Part shown: piece after piece, positions 11,240 to 22,860 of the stretch
How positions within the stretch are numbered: the stretch's first letter is position 1
Layout: every line of letters begins with the position of its first letter
Made by a program: the position numbers and the translations under genes
NCBI GenBank assembly: GCA_963585895.1
Contig: OY757904.1
Location: forward strand, 158,833,626-158,897,625
Direction of reading: 5' to 3'
Source: Sepioteuthis lessoniana
Lineage: Eukaryota > Mollusca > Cephalopoda > Myopsida > Loliginidae
DNA: 64,000 nucleotides
Notes under the pieces: generated by a model
What the model was told of the DNA's origin: nothing
The model's input: the letters and a program-made list of their open reading frames with translations, nothing else
The model's database searches: none

Positions 11240-12045
11240 GGGACGATTTGATCGAGGAGCTCCGTCTGAGTCACTATGAGCTTGGACATCCAGTATAAAA
11301 TATTTCATTATCAAAATGGTATCTCTCACACTAGGCTGGTGATCCGTAATGCCTTCAGGGTCATCAGAAAGTTTTTTGAAACGGGGCTGGTTATTTCACT
11401 AGAGTACGTGCGCATCGTTTATATAGAGGAGTCTGTCGAACACACTTTATTTCACAGTGTAAGTTACTTGAAGGCTACACGGCCAACATTGCTGTATGAA
11501 CTGCTTTTTTATTTGATTTGATTAGGAGACCCGTTCCGTGGGGACAATAAGAACACAAAACGTTTCTGTGCTTACTTGGCATTCTGAGAGCTATGATATG
11601 GACCACGCGACAGAAGGGATTCTTGGAAAGTGTATCTTTTTCTCCTAGACTCCTGGTCTCTTTCTTTAAGCATCACCTCCTACTGCCTCCGGGTAGGCCC
11701 AACTGGCATTCTTACTGAGTGAGTGATTGAAGGGTAGTTGCCTGGTTTCAAGGGCCTTGTCCTCAACAATACCTCCTTTGCAGAGTTGAGTTTATTGTTC
11801 GGTGCCTAGGGTGCTCCAATAGAGGAATGCCGACAGAAATAAGTATTTTTTGGTCTAGCCGTGCATGAATCTAAAACGACCCTGTATTACATATCGACTT
11901 GGAGGGAAGTTGGTTAAATCTCTCTTCTTTAAGCATCAGCTTAAAGTTAAGATCCAGTTTGAGAGGAGAAAACTGCCGTCGTCGGAATTTGGCGAAAGGC
12001 GGGAGAATGCTTGGTGCTTGTATTGTTTAAAAGGGTCTAACCTGT
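11240..12045 (+). pseudogene. Tx1/L1-clade LINE, ORF2 C-terminal relic
   Basis: Frames at 11,276-11,521 and 11,865-12,047 give pieces equivalent to the C-terminal domain of the Tx1-like LINE seen at 50.6-51.4 kb. 'ESVEHTLFHS' stands for the conserved E-x-x-H segment near the C-terminal Cys/His motif. 'FFKHQLKVKIQFERRKL' matches 'FFRHQLRIKIRCDRRRL' of the other copy. The sequence is too diverged from that copy to be the same subfamily. Stops and an unaligned stretch near 11,560-11,860 make it non-functional. The family assignment rests on motif order recalled from the family. Confidence 0.6.
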
Positions 12046-12130
12046 AATTTCACTCGGAAATTTCCCACTAAGACAAGAATCTTGCGCTCCCTAAAAGTCC
12101 AACCAACTCTGCCCAGAAAAAATGTGGAGG

Positions 12131-12360
12131 GTGTCCTCGTGGTGTAATGGTTACAGCGATAGACTGCGGAATCGTAGTAAGCGAGTTCGAACTCCAGTCG
12201 CGCTATTACGTTCACTTTCGAGCAAATACCCTCGGGAAAGGCATGAACCTCCTTATCCTCCCAGCTATGGGTTAAATAGTACCACTACTGTTGTTCTTGG
12301 AGAATGGATTTGGCATTAAATAACCTATAAAGGTTGATATGCCATTAAACAAAAGAAACT
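12131..12360 (+). mobile_element. SINE A, full length, with target-site duplication
   Basis: One of the two best copies. Head 'gtgtcctcgtggtgtaatgg', box B 'cgagttcgaactcc', body, and tail 'gatatgccattaaac'. Imperfect direct repeats flank it ('agaaaaaatgtggagg' at 12,115 and 'agaaaaatgtaagg' at 12,361), consistent with LINE-mediated insertion. Confidence 0.9.
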
Positions 12361-12594
12361 AGAAAAATGTAAGGATTTATGTTTCAAGTTTAAATCTTTT
12401 TAACTGTGATGCATATTTAGGTGCAATAATGGGTATGCGGGTAGGTAAAAGCATGTCCTTACGAGTATGTATGTGTATAGTTGTTGGGTAAATGTTGGAA
12501 CGAGCGTTTTTGTTGGGGTGTATAGGGCTTAGGTATAGGTTGTATGTATGTACTTGAATGTTTGTGCTCAGTAGCATCAAAATAATCGCCCAAC

Positions 12595-12669
12595 AAGTTA
12601 GGATAGTTCGTTAGTCGACTTTGTAAGTTATTTAAGGCCAAATCCTGCACACACACACGTACACACACA

Positions 12670-12722
<53 letters not shown>

Positions 12723-12998
12723 GATTTGTAAATGAAATAGTTTGTTGGTAACATTATTTTGAAACTAGTCAGAGCTCATTTGTTTGCACCCAGTTAAATG
12801 GTCTTAAGTATCGCTAACTAACACAAATAGTTTTATTTGCATACAGTTAAATAGTTTCAAAAATAGTTATGTAATACTCATAATTCCTTTTAACACCAGT
12901 CATTTGTTTGCATACAATTAAATGGTTGCATGTATAAAAAATGATTGAATATTGCAATTTGACCCGCCGACTGAACCCTAATAAGTACTATCATTTTG
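12595..12998 (-). mobile_element. Family Y copy 1 (composite SINE-like), 5'-truncated
   Basis: On the minus strand it reads a short piece of the Y core (near 12,996-12,960), then degenerate internal tandem units with 'gcaaacaaatgac' and 'tttaactgt' motifs, then (TA)n(GT)n at about 12,720-12,645. It ends in the SINE A-like tail 'ggatttggccttaaataac'. It abuts copy 2 head to tail. Confidence 0.6.
12645..12720. repeat. (CA)n/(TA)n microsatellite inside family Y
   Basis: About 22 TA units beside CA-rich sequence; located between the internal repeats and the tail of Y copy 1. Confidence 0.9.
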
Positions 12999-13002
12999 AT
13001 TT

Positions 13003-13066
13003 GGTTTGGTTTGCTTTGGTTTTAAGGCATATCAACCATTATTAGCTATTTAATGCCAAATCCTAT

Positions 13067-13152
<86 letters not shown>

Positions 13153-13455
13153 TACATGATCTGAAAAAACCGATTTTGCAAATACGCATAATTAAATGAT
13201 CTAACAGTTCTATTTCTAGCAATTCAATTTAGCATAAGTCGACAAAGTTAAATGGTTTCAAGTATTGCTATGTATATCTAACAATTCAATTAAACATCAG
13301 TCATTTGTTTACGCACAGTTAAATGATCAAACATATTCATTTAACCCACAGATAGGATCATGTTAAGTGCTACCACTCCGGGCCACTGTAGACCTGGGAG
13401 CGATGGGACTGAAGTGCTACTCAGCATTCCCAAAAGTCCAAGAACTGGAGTCTCA
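13003..13455 (-). mobile_element. Family Y copy 2 (composite SINE-like)
   Basis: On the minus strand: core with 'cgctcccaggtctacagtgg' (13,450-13,340), internal tandem units (about 13,330-13,155), (TA)n then (GT)n (13,148-13,072), and the shared tail 'ggcattaaatagc...tatgcc' (13,062-13,003). The module order is the same as in the copy at 52.9-53.6 kb. Confidence 0.65.
13072..13148. repeat. (CA)n(TA)n compound microsatellite
   Basis: About 20 CA units followed by about 18 TA units, internal to family Y copy 2. Confidence 0.95.
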
Positions 13456-14104
13456 ACATTGAACAAGTTGGGGCGGTTGACATTTAAATCGATAACATCG
13501 AAGAATAATTTCTCGATGGGGATCAAAAGTTAAGTTTTTTGACGTCTGTAATTAATCGAAGTCTCTAGTGCCATTATGGTCAGAGGTCAGTAGATAAGGA
13601 AATCATTTTTAAGGTACTAGAAGGTCCAAGTTAGGTTTTCTTTTCCAGAAGTCAGAAGCCCATACGTTCAAGGAGTTAAACAGAACAGTGGGAGTTCGAT
13701 TTTAGATGAGTAACTGGTCGTGGACCGTTATGAACGGTGGCGGTTCATGAAGAATTAACAGTTGGCTTTTAGATACAACAGGAGAGAAAAATTTCTATCA
13801 CCAAGTCTTCACTTGCCATCAATTTGGTGATAGTGAGGGTCTCTACCGTCTGTTAAAGTGCCCCACGCCACCAACAAGAGGAACCAAAATGATAATATGG
13901 GTGTATTCAGGAATTCTATTCTTTTTTTTCTTTGTAGGGTCCGACCGGTGGCTTCTACAGATTTGACCAAAATATATTGACTTAAAAACAAACACAATGT
14001 CAGATTGAGGTCGTTTAGCAGGCAAAACTTAACATGTCACCGACGATACTGCTACATAACTTTGATTATAAAATCACAATGGCCTTATTTTTTCTTTGTT
14101 TTAC

Positions 14105-14106
<2 letters not shown>
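13456..14106. other. No gene seen
   Basis: Unassigned DNA with only short antisense frames and no recognisable motif. Confidence 0.45.

Positions 14107-14161
<55 letters not shown>
14107..14161. repeat. (GT)n microsatellite
   Basis: About 27 GT units. Confidence 0.95.
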
Positions 14162-14479
14162 GATTTTTGGTTTCACCTCATTTAAAATTTTCCTTTCTCT
14201 TCATTGTTAGATGACCGAAATTACTCCGCAGATATGAGAATGTTTAGTTGTTCCTTCTTCCATTTAGTTTCTTTTTCTTCCCCACCCCCAATAATTTTTG
14301 ATAAATTAACTTACTTTTCTGCTATATAAAGGGTTAATAGATATTGAAAATATTTTTGTTTTTAAATCACCATTTTCAATTTTCATTCACACACCATTGG
14401 AGATTTATATTTGTAAATAAAAATCACTTATCATGTCCACCCTCAAAATATAAGTAATTATAGCCATTGTAAGGAATTC

Positions 14480-15020
14480 ATAAACCAATTTACTTAATTT
14501 GATTGATAGATTGATTTTAATAGTATGTTAACATGTCTAAGGTTATTTTATGTTATGGGATTGCGTTTGTTGTACATTTATAATTTCTGTGTAGTTGTTT
14601 CTTATGGCTTTTTTACACGCAGGTAAATGATAGCAAGTATTCCGATCTAATACAAATAATTTTCACACATTTGTATGGTTTCAAGTATGGTTATCCTATA
14701 CGAATGGGTCAAGTAATTATTTCTATTTAATAATAGTCGTTTGTTTGGTTTCAGTTATATGGTTTTTAAGTAACTAATAATAATCTTTAAATACCAGTAA
14801 CAATTCTTTATACAAAGAATTTATAGCTATATGGCATCAACTATTCCTATTGAAAACGAATAATCTTTAAAGATATCTAGCTGCCTACAGATTGAACCCT
14901 AACTGATACTACCACTACTGGTTAGAATTGACCAGGGAGTAATAGAAAGGAATCGGTACTCCACATTAATCATTTTGGGGATTGTGGGGTAAAAGGTTTG
15001 GAATTACTAAGACTTTTCAC
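14480..15020 (-). mobile_element. Family Y copy 3, diverged
   Basis: Core near 15,010-14,900 ('actccctggtcaattc' on the minus strand), degenerate internal units about 14,880-14,620, and a tail-like block near 14,570-14,510 ('cataaaataacctt'). Matches the tail of the copy at 43.1 kb better than the SINE A tail. Confidence 0.5.
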
Positions 15021-15074
15021 CCAAAGGAATAACGTGCTATTAATTAGTTATTTACTAAGCTTAGATAAGTTTAG

Positions 15075-15165
15075 CTTATGAGGAACCCAGTGAGAAACAA
15101 ACTCAATTAACAATAGTCTGATAAAAACTAATTTACAAATCATTACACCACACAAGGCTTATTAC
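15075..15165 (-). mobile_element. SINE D-like tRNA head, diverged
   Basis: Minus strand shows 'gtggtgtaatgatt' and a weak box B. It lies next to a 5S-rRNA-like block in the order 5S then tRNA, if both are read on the minus strand. Confidence 0.45.
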
Positions 15166-15199
15166 CAAGCTTTTTTTTCAACTGGTACACAGACCAAAG

Positions 15200-15292
15200 C
15201 TTGCTGACAGTATCAACTGTTCATTGGTCGTCACCCAACTAAATGTGGAACAGATTCGTCTCAGCTTAACTACAGTGATCTGACCAGAAAAG
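15200..15292 (-). mobile_element. 5S-rRNA-like retroposon segment
   Basis: On the minus strand it aligns by eye with the 3' two-thirds of eukaryotic 5S rRNA: the region around 'gctaagc' (here 'gttaagc'), the helix V loop 'tgggtgacgacc', and an end near 'gatactgtcagc'. It is too diverged to be a working 5S gene. SINE3-type elements with 5S-derived promoters are known in animals; this is a candidate. Confidence 0.5.
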
Positions 15293-15299
15293 GTGTTTT

Positions 15300-16320
15300 T
15301 AGCAGGACTTGATCGTAAGTAATGATAAAAGTCCAACCTCGCCCCCTATAATTTTTGGCCATATTTGTAAATATATTTTTTATTACAATAAATACAATAA
15401 ATAGATATCAAACCTTGCTATCTACTTTTATTTAATCCCTCTGGCGTTTTACTTCAATAATTCTTTTTGCATATGGAATCTAGAATAAGCGCGTATATTT
15501 TCAATACAGCATGGAGCGTTTAAACTCTGATCTTGTCCACTTCCTTTGTCTACACTCGGCAAATGTGCGTTTGTTTGTAAATTTGTGGTTAAGATTTGAA
15601 ACAAATATTGCTTCAACAAATGGAAACCACATGTTTTAGTGAAAGTATTTTCAGCAGCAAACAAAATTCCTTGTTCGTTGAAACATTCCTAGAAATCTTT
15701 TTTGTCGTCTGATTTTTCCGATTAGCCTATTTGGCGTCTTCTAATTCTTCACCTTTTTCCTTTTTACACTCTTTTTTTTCAATTTCTTTCTGTCTATGTC
15801 GGTCTGTCTTTTACTAACAAATCTTTCAAGGCCAGAATACGTGGACACATTCGGTGAACTTAACCCACCTACCTTACCGCTTCTATTTTTTGCCTGGTAA
15901 AAGTAAACGATAAAACAACCTTTTAAATAAAGCCTGATCTAATTGACTGCCAAGTTTAGAACACCGTTATTTGCAGTCTATTCTTGTCGCGATCTTAGCA
16001 TTGCATCGCTGACATGTAAATATGTCCCGAGTTAATATTGATTTTTTTTTCCGTTAAAGAATGTTCAAAAAGAAAATATTTGAAGAGAGGAAGAATTTTC
16101 AACATTTTTGTCAATCGATTCAAAAACGAAAGAAACTTTTCGAAAAATAAATAAATAAAATGATTAAAAAAAAAAAAATTCAACCAATAAATTTTTATGT
16201 TCTCTATTTGTGCGTTATTCTATTTGATATAATTAATTTCCTGAGAAAATAAAAGACCTCGTTACCTACTGCTGAAAGGTTCCAAGATCCCACCCTGTGA
16301 CTGGTGAATAGTGAACGTGC
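15300..16320. other. No gene seen
   Basis: AT-rich unassigned DNA; frames here are short and without motifs. Confidence 0.5.
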
Positions 16321-16323
16321 GTG

Positions 16324-16353
16324 CACACACACACACACACACACACACGTATG

Positions 16354-16383
<30 letters not shown>
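16324..16383. repeat. (CA)n then (GTAT)n microsatellite
   Basis: About 12 CA units, then about 9 GTAT units. Confidence 0.95.
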
Positions 16384-16386
<3 letters not shown>

Positions 16387-18075
16387 TGGTATCAATAATG
16401 TAGTTAGCTATATCTATAGATAATAAGTGATCAATATCGGCAATAGAGCATATATATCTAAATTAATGTAGACCAATGTTCTGATGATTGCATAGGTGGG
16501 AAACTGACAGTCCCTAAGCGCTGTAGACTTTGTATCAAGATTATTTTAACGAAACTGTTCAGTAGTTAACGAAAGACACTTTTTAAATACTAATTTGAAC
16601 ATTTTTTTAGGATCTGATAATTCAGCCTTTCAAGTTGATTTATTATTTTAAATCATCAAATTACAGCGATTATTAAAAACTTATGCTATATCATCTTTTA
16701 AAATCAGATTTTATTCCATTGAAAAATCTTTTTCAAAGTAGTATTATTTTAATTAAAGTTTTGAGCCCGAAGGTTTATCATTACGCGGATAAGTGAAACC
16801 GCATGTCGTGAGATACTGTTGTAATACTGTTATTGCAAACCGGCCTCTTAAAACATCGTGTGAAAACTTATTTTAAATAGATAAGATAATGGTGTTCATT
16901 AAAATATTCTTTCTAACAATTTTTTTTTAATTTTCCGTGGTGTAAAGTAAATGTTGTCATTATATATTTGTGTCCTTCAAAAAAATAAAAAAAATCGATA
17001 AATAAAATTAAAATAAAATAAATAAAGATAAAAAAAGAAGTGAACTTCATGGTGACTGAAATAAAACTTGAGTGGCTAATTTTTATTGAGTAGATTAAGA
17101 AAACACATAATACTGAGTAAAGTTCAAGATATTTTTTAGGTTCCACTCTTATCAGAAATGTTTACCTTAACGACATTAAATTTTCGGTTAAATCAAAAGT
17201 ATTTTGATTTTTTACATATCTTGACTCACAATGTTTTTCATGAAAAATATCAAAAGGCAATCTATTAAATTATTATATTATAAATTTATCGCTATTAATT
17301 TTACAAATATTGCTAATAATATTACTATATACTAATAATATACTTATATTGCTAATAATATATTCGGGTGTATCAAAAATATTTTCCTTTTTTTTCTTTC
17401 ACTCCAAAATGTTTTTGGTGTTTTTTTTCCCCATGTAAACATAAAAACATTATCTTTGAATTTAGTTTATATACAGGGTGAATTCAAATTATGTCAACAC
17501 TAGTACAATAGGAATGGGTATGATAAGCTTGCAACAAAAAATTAAAATTGTTAATATAATTTTGACTCATGTTGTATATATATATGTGTGTGTGCGTGTG
17601 TATGTGTGAAGATATGTTGGGGGGTATAAAATTTGAGCAAAGCAATAAAAAGACCCAAAGTTCTATTCATGATGGGAATAAAAACCAAAAAACTAAAAAG
17701 AAAAAAAAAAAAAACACGAAAAAGGTAAGGTGACAAGGTAGCTGACCGGTTTCGTCCTCGCTCAACAGAGCAAAATCGAGGAAAATATCGTGTAAAATGA
17801 TAATAAAAAAATATGGAAATATTTATGATGGGAAAAAATATTGTATTAAAGACTATATGGAAATAATGTTAAGTCCTAGCAGACATTCCCACTGTTCACA
17901 GAGAGACGGTCAGCCGGACAAAATATAAATTGTCTCCAATACTTTTAAATGAAATGAAGACTGTGACTTGCTCAGTAAGGAGACAAGTCTACGCTAAACT
18001 TTTCAGCACAATCACGATTACTTATAAGGTGTTCTACCATTGAAGACTCGTGTGTATTCGTAAGATTATCAGTCA
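16384..18075. other. No gene seen; AT-rich
   Basis: Mostly AT-rich unassigned DNA. At about 17,472 'atacagggtg' resembles the end motif of many mariner-type transposons, but no transposase follows. A short (TA)(GT) tract lies near 17,575-17,610. Confidence 0.45.
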
Positions 18076-18079
18076 GGCC

Positions 18080-20065
18080 ACTAATAAAGTTCAGAAACAC
18101 CTACTGTGAATAACAATAATGAGAATTTCCTCAATGCCCACTTAAAAGCGGCAGTAGAATGCATACCAACTAAACAAAGAGCTAAAACTAGAGTCCCATG
18201 GGAGACATTAGCGGTTAATAAAAAGCGTGCAGACGTGAAAACTGCTTCCAAGTGCACTAGGCGGAACCCAACCAATACCAATGCCCTGGAACTTAAGAAG
18301 GCACTAAATGAATTAGCTAACGTATACCTAAAAGAACAGACAGAATACATATAAAATCAGATCTATAAGATTAGAGACTCGGTTGAAGATAGACAATCTA
18401 GGACAGCATGGCAAACGGTAAACGAAGTAAGCAGAAGAAAGAGCACTGCCAAAGCTAAACTGAAAGCGACCAGCCAACAAGAACGAATACAACTATGGAA
18501 ACAACATTTTGAGAATTTACTCGGAAACCCTCCGAAAGTTACTCATGAACCAATCACGAAAATTATTAGTAATCTGACATCAAACTTGGACAGTTCACGC
18601 AAGAAGAACTTGACTCAGTGCTAAGAAAAATTAAAAATAGAAAAGCAGCTGGGCTTGATGAAATATTCCCAGAAGTATGTAAGACCGAGGAATTCGACGA
18701 CATATTGCTCCGACACTGTAATGCCGTATACAACCAAAACACAATACACAGATGGACAAAGGAATGCATACTCACCTTACCTAGGAAGGGTGACTTCGAA
18801 ACAACCAAGAACTACCGAGGTATAACCCTAACATCCATAGCGGCTAAGATCTACAATGCTCTACTATGCAACCGCATAGAACCCAAAATTGAGAAGATAC
18901 TTAGAAAGAACCAAAATGCCTTTCGGAGAAATGGATCTATGACATAACAAATTTTGAATTCAAGAATTCTAGAAGGTGTATGGGCAAAAGACCTAGAGGC
19001 TACAATAATATTCGTCGACTTTTCCAAGGCTTTTGACTCCATACACAGAGGGAAGATGGAGCAAATACTACTCGCCTACTTCCTACGCAGAGAAACAGTC
19101 GCAGCCATAATGATGCTATATAAAAACACGAAAGTAAAGGTCCGCTTCCCGGATGGAGACACAGACAACTTCGTCGTTGTCGTACGTGTGCTGTAAGGAG
19201 ACACATTAGCCCCATACCTGTTTATTATCTGCCTAGACTACGTGCTTAGAACGTCTATTGATATAATGAAAGATAAAGCTGGCAAAGAAAAGAAGCAGAA
19301 GATACCCAGCACAAACAATTATGGACGCGGACTACACCGATGACATAGCGCTTCTGGAAAGTACACCTGCCCAAGCCGAAATCTTGCTTAATAGTCTGGA
19401 ACGAGAAGCTGCTTGCATAGGCCTCCATGTCAATGCAGACGTGTGCTTTAATTAAAGAGGCCACATCTCCACACTAATTGTAGTTCTCTGAAACTAGTGG
19501 ACAAGTTCACCTACCTAGGAAACAGTGTCTCATCAACCGAGACTAACATCAACACGCGACTAGCAAAGGCATGGACAGCTAACTATAGGCTATCAGTCAT
19601 ATGGAAGTTAGACCTGACCGATAAAATAAAACGCAGTTTTTTCCAAGCTGCGGTCGTGTCGATACTGCTATATGGATGCACTACATGGACGCTAACAAAA
19701 TGTATGGAGAAAAAGCTTGATGGAAATTACACATGAACGTTGCGAGCAATATTGAACAAATTCTGGAGATAGCACCCGACAAATCAGTTGGTGTACTGCC
19801 ACTTACCACCCATCACGAAAACTATCCAAGTTAGACGAACCAGACATGCGGGACACTGCTAGAGAACTAATGACGAACTCATAAGCGACATACTCTTGCG
19901 GACCTCATCACATGGACGAGCAAAGGCAAAACGACCAGCTAGAACCTATATACAACAGCTCTGTGCCGATACAAGGTGTAGCCCAGAAGATCTACCGGGA
20001 GCGATGAACGATAGAGACGGGTGGTGAGAAAGTGTTTGGGACATCCGTGCTGGCAGCGCGTCATG
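18080..20065 (+). pseudogene. RTE-type LINE, linker and reverse transcriptase, broken
   Basis: The longest RTE copy. The endonuclease-RT linker (18,106-18,354) is followed by 'WKQHFENLLG', then 'KNRKAAGLDEIFPEV' (RT block 1), 'NYRGITLTSIAAKIY', 'FVDFSKAFDSIHRGK' and the region that should be YADD. The last is out of frame near 19,330 and reads YTDD. It continues with 'FFQAAVVSILLYGCTTWTLTK' and 'PARTYIQQLC'. At least six stops or frameshifts interrupt it. It ends near a short 'gatgat', the degenerate simple-repeat tail. The apurinic-type endonuclease is missing. Confidence 0.85.
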
Positions 20066-20209
20066 ATGATCATTTTCGTAAGGACGTGTTAATTCTAGCA
20101 TCTACCCTCTGGTTAGTTCTTCCAATGTAGCGCAAACAACTGCAACTTCTAAACAAGTAAATAAATGAATTATTATGATGAGGAGGAAGAACATCTTTAA
20201 TGATAGATG

Positions 20210-20584
20210 TCAGAATGGGTTTAGTGTACATTGGCTGAAAAATAGCACCTTGGTACAGTTTGTGAGATTTGCTCTGCCAAGGAAGATGTAAATAAATTGG
20301 GCACTTTTGTACTGATGCTTGTTTAATTTTGTTAAATTCAATTTTTTTTTAGTAACGACAGTTTGTACAACACTCAATGGGAAACCGTTATGGCAAAGAA
20401 TGTCAGAGATAAACATGATCTCTGAATCAAGTGTATATTCAGACCAAATCATTAAAGTTCTATGTGCTAGAGTCTTAATTAGATTACTTTTTTTGTTTGG
20501 TAGGGCAAAAAGAATCCTACCGAGTATAAAGACCCGTAAATGTAGGTTAACTATGTATCGATGTGACATGTATCGAACTAACAT
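20210..20584 (-). pseudogene. Penelope-like element RT thumb fragment
   Basis: The open frame contains 'NLIKTLAHRTLMIWS' and 'ILCHNGFPLSVV', the conserved pattern of Penelope-like reverse transcriptases after the palm (R-x-x-x-I-C-S, then N-G-[YF]-P). The same pattern occurs at 27.5 kb in another family. The C-terminal part with 'AKVLFFSQCT' resembles the stretch before the GIY-YIG domain. No endonuclease domain follows. A relic. Confidence 0.65.
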
Positions 20585-20611
20585 ATCTAAAAAGGGCTAC
20601 ATGTAATCAGT

Positions 20612-20640
20612 TTACTTACGTATGTATGTATGTATGTATT
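20612..20640. repeat. (GTAT)n microsatellite
   Basis: About 7 units. Confidence 0.9.
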
Positions 20641-21900
20641 AGAGTGTATGAAAAGTATTTTATTTTTATTCTTTTACATTTCCATTAAGATTTATTCCAT
20701 TCAATCCTCTAATGATTAATTGTGACTCAACTGAGTCATTAATTCTATTATTGTGTATGTCATATTCAGGTGGTGTAATCCTATAAGTGCATGTCACACT
20801 GCAAGCCATTTATAGGTCGAAGTTTCTGGTGGATTTGCAGGTCAAGATTTTCGTGTCCACGTTGAGCTATTCGACCCACGAAAAAGTTGGGGAAAAGCTG
20901 CTACGGACGTCTCTTGGTTCAGGCTGGGTCGGAAGACAGCCAACTTTACCGGTGCTGTTAGCTGTTCAACTAATTCAATACGTCAGGTACGCTTGTTAAC
21001 AGTTTTAAATAACATTTATTTATTATACAATGATAAAAAAAAAAAGAATCATGTACAACAATAACAACAAGGACCTTTAGTTCGGTGATAAGTTGACTGG
21101 TGATAACAGCTAGTCCCGAGTCCGTTTTGAGCAAACTAATGTTGCTCGGGACGGTCAAGTTGAGGATTCTGAGTAAAGTGGCAGTGGTGGTGAAGAGGGT
21201 GGCAAGGGCTTTAAGTCTTCCGTCTGCGGAACCAGCTTTTAATCTCCTCACAACTCTTTTCGGAATCTTCTTTTATGGGGGTCCAGACCCCTGAATATAT
21301 GACTCTGATTGGCCAGTCGATAGAAACGCTGGACCAATTGTCCCAGAGCGCAATCATCGGGGGTGGGGTAGAGAAACCTCACCCCGAGACCCGTGTTTAA
21401 CCGGACAGCTAATCAAAAACTATGGCCCTGCATTACACGTCTTGGACAGGGGGAAAAGCTCTTCTCTTTGATTGGTGAGGCACCTGATAATATTCTAATA
21501 TTGTTTTAATGGCCTTGTGTCAGGCGTTTAGCCGTAATTCTCCGTACATTCGCACTCGGCTGACATTAGAATATGAAATAGAATTTTGTTTGTTTCTAAC
21601 CCGTCAATCAAAACCCAGATCAAAGCCCAGACCGGCCGTTTCATCCCGTCAGTAAACAATTCTGGTGTCTTTGTCACCGTGACCCACTTTCACACACGGT
21701 GTACATTATTATTATATTTTTCTACACTACCTTACCAAAAGACTACATCTAATCTTCAACAAATTATCCAATTAGTCCAAAGTATTTAATCTAATATCGC
21801 CAGTCAACTTGTAACACTAAGATAGTGTTACTGGTGGGAATAAATATATTCGATAAAATAAATGATAGAATGGGAGAAATATGAATTGAAAACCAAAACT
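20641..21900. other. No gene recognised; GC-richer block at 20,840-21,560
   Basis: The block is richer in GC than its surroundings. It includes 'ggggtggggtagagaaacc' with 'cctcaccccgag' nearby and a 93-codon antisense frame that I cannot assign. It could be the LTR or untranslated part of an element not otherwise seen here. Confidence 0.3.
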
Positions 21901-21998
21901 TGCAGGATTATTTATTTATTTAATATAACAATTCACTCGTTAAGTGATGAAGCCCTTATATGAGCTAAACGTTATATCAAATAAATAAATACCCCTCC
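21901..21998 (+). other. Hairpin with hammerhead-like core
   Basis: Arms 'tatttatttatttaatataa' and 'ttatatcaaataaataaata' pair around a centre holding 'tgatgaagccc...gagctaaacg'. This resembles a type I hammerhead ribozyme (CTGATGA, helix II, GAAA) with the first C and the G of GAAA substituted. Hammerheads of this layout are known at termini of Penelope-like elements. Probably a decayed copy. Confidence 0.4.
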
Positions 21999-22543
21999 AA
22001 ATTTAAGTTTTCAAGTGATATTTCTTCTACTATTCTGATGCAGGATTTGTAATTACGGATACAAGTATTAACATTCTGGCATTTCAGAAGTTTCGAAGCT
22101 GCTCACAGAATTTGGGATGTGGAAGAAAATGAAATATCTGATTATTAAAAAACAAAACTAGTTTAAGCGTTTTTAAGAAGGATGACTTTAAAAGGCCAAG
22201 TTAGACAAAAGTCCATCAACAAGCACTTAACGTTCAGGCAATTTATCGTAAGATACGAGATGTAGAGAATTATTATATGCGATTTAAGATCTCGAGATGT
22301 TCTGCATAAAACTCTCAATTGATTAGGAACAAAGATACTTTTGAGACAACATTATGTCAATTTAAAAATGTTCGACAAACAAACATCAACTTGACAAGCA
22401 GTAAAATTCTCCTATCTTAAATGAAATTAAAATTCTTGTGTTGATTTTTCGGTGAATTGCGATTATGAATTATTAAACGTTGGAATATTAAGAGACAACA
22501 GCTTGTTTTACCAGAACTTACCAAATTTGTTTTTAGTCTGATA

Positions 22544-22550
<7 letters not shown>
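21999..22550. other. No gene seen
   Basis: AT-rich unassigned DNA. Confidence 0.45.

Positions 22551-22580
<30 letters not shown>
22546..22580. repeat. (CT)n microsatellite
   Basis: About 15 CT units with one interruption. Confidence 0.9.
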
Positions 22581-22724
22581 AAATCGATAACATTGTTAAA
22601 TAAGATTTTATTTCTAATATTATTGGTGAAATTTGATAAAATCACTTTATTTCATTAAATTTGGCTACATTTTCAGATGAATCTAAGAAGCTTTTCTCGG
22701 CTTGCCTTAAAATCCTTGGTATTT

Positions 22725-22860
22725 ACGAAGAGGTACACCACAGTCTTCTGATCTCCAAAACTGGAGCCTCACCATCAGATGCAGTTTAGTGTCATACTCA
22801 GGATCCATCTTTTTGGGAAGAGTCTATTACCTCTACAGGAGAAACAGCATATTTTAAGCT
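22725..22860 (-). mobile_element. Family Y copy 4, core fragment only
   Basis: The minus strand carries 'ctgatggtgaggctcc' and 'atgacactaaactgcatctg', matching the 5' core of the copies at 42.5 and 53.0 kb. Internal repeats and tail are absent. Confidence 0.6.

Noticed and set aside
12131-12215. Functional tRNA gene in the SINE A head
   Set aside because: Same head in many dispersed copies with a common non-tRNA body and tail.
17472-17500. Mariner-type terminal inverted repeat at 'atacagggtg'
   Set aside because: No partner repeat or transposase nearby, so the motif alone is too short to annotate.
18081-18350. 89-codon minus-strand hydrophobic frame
   Set aside because: Antisense to the RTE linker region, which is the coding strand.
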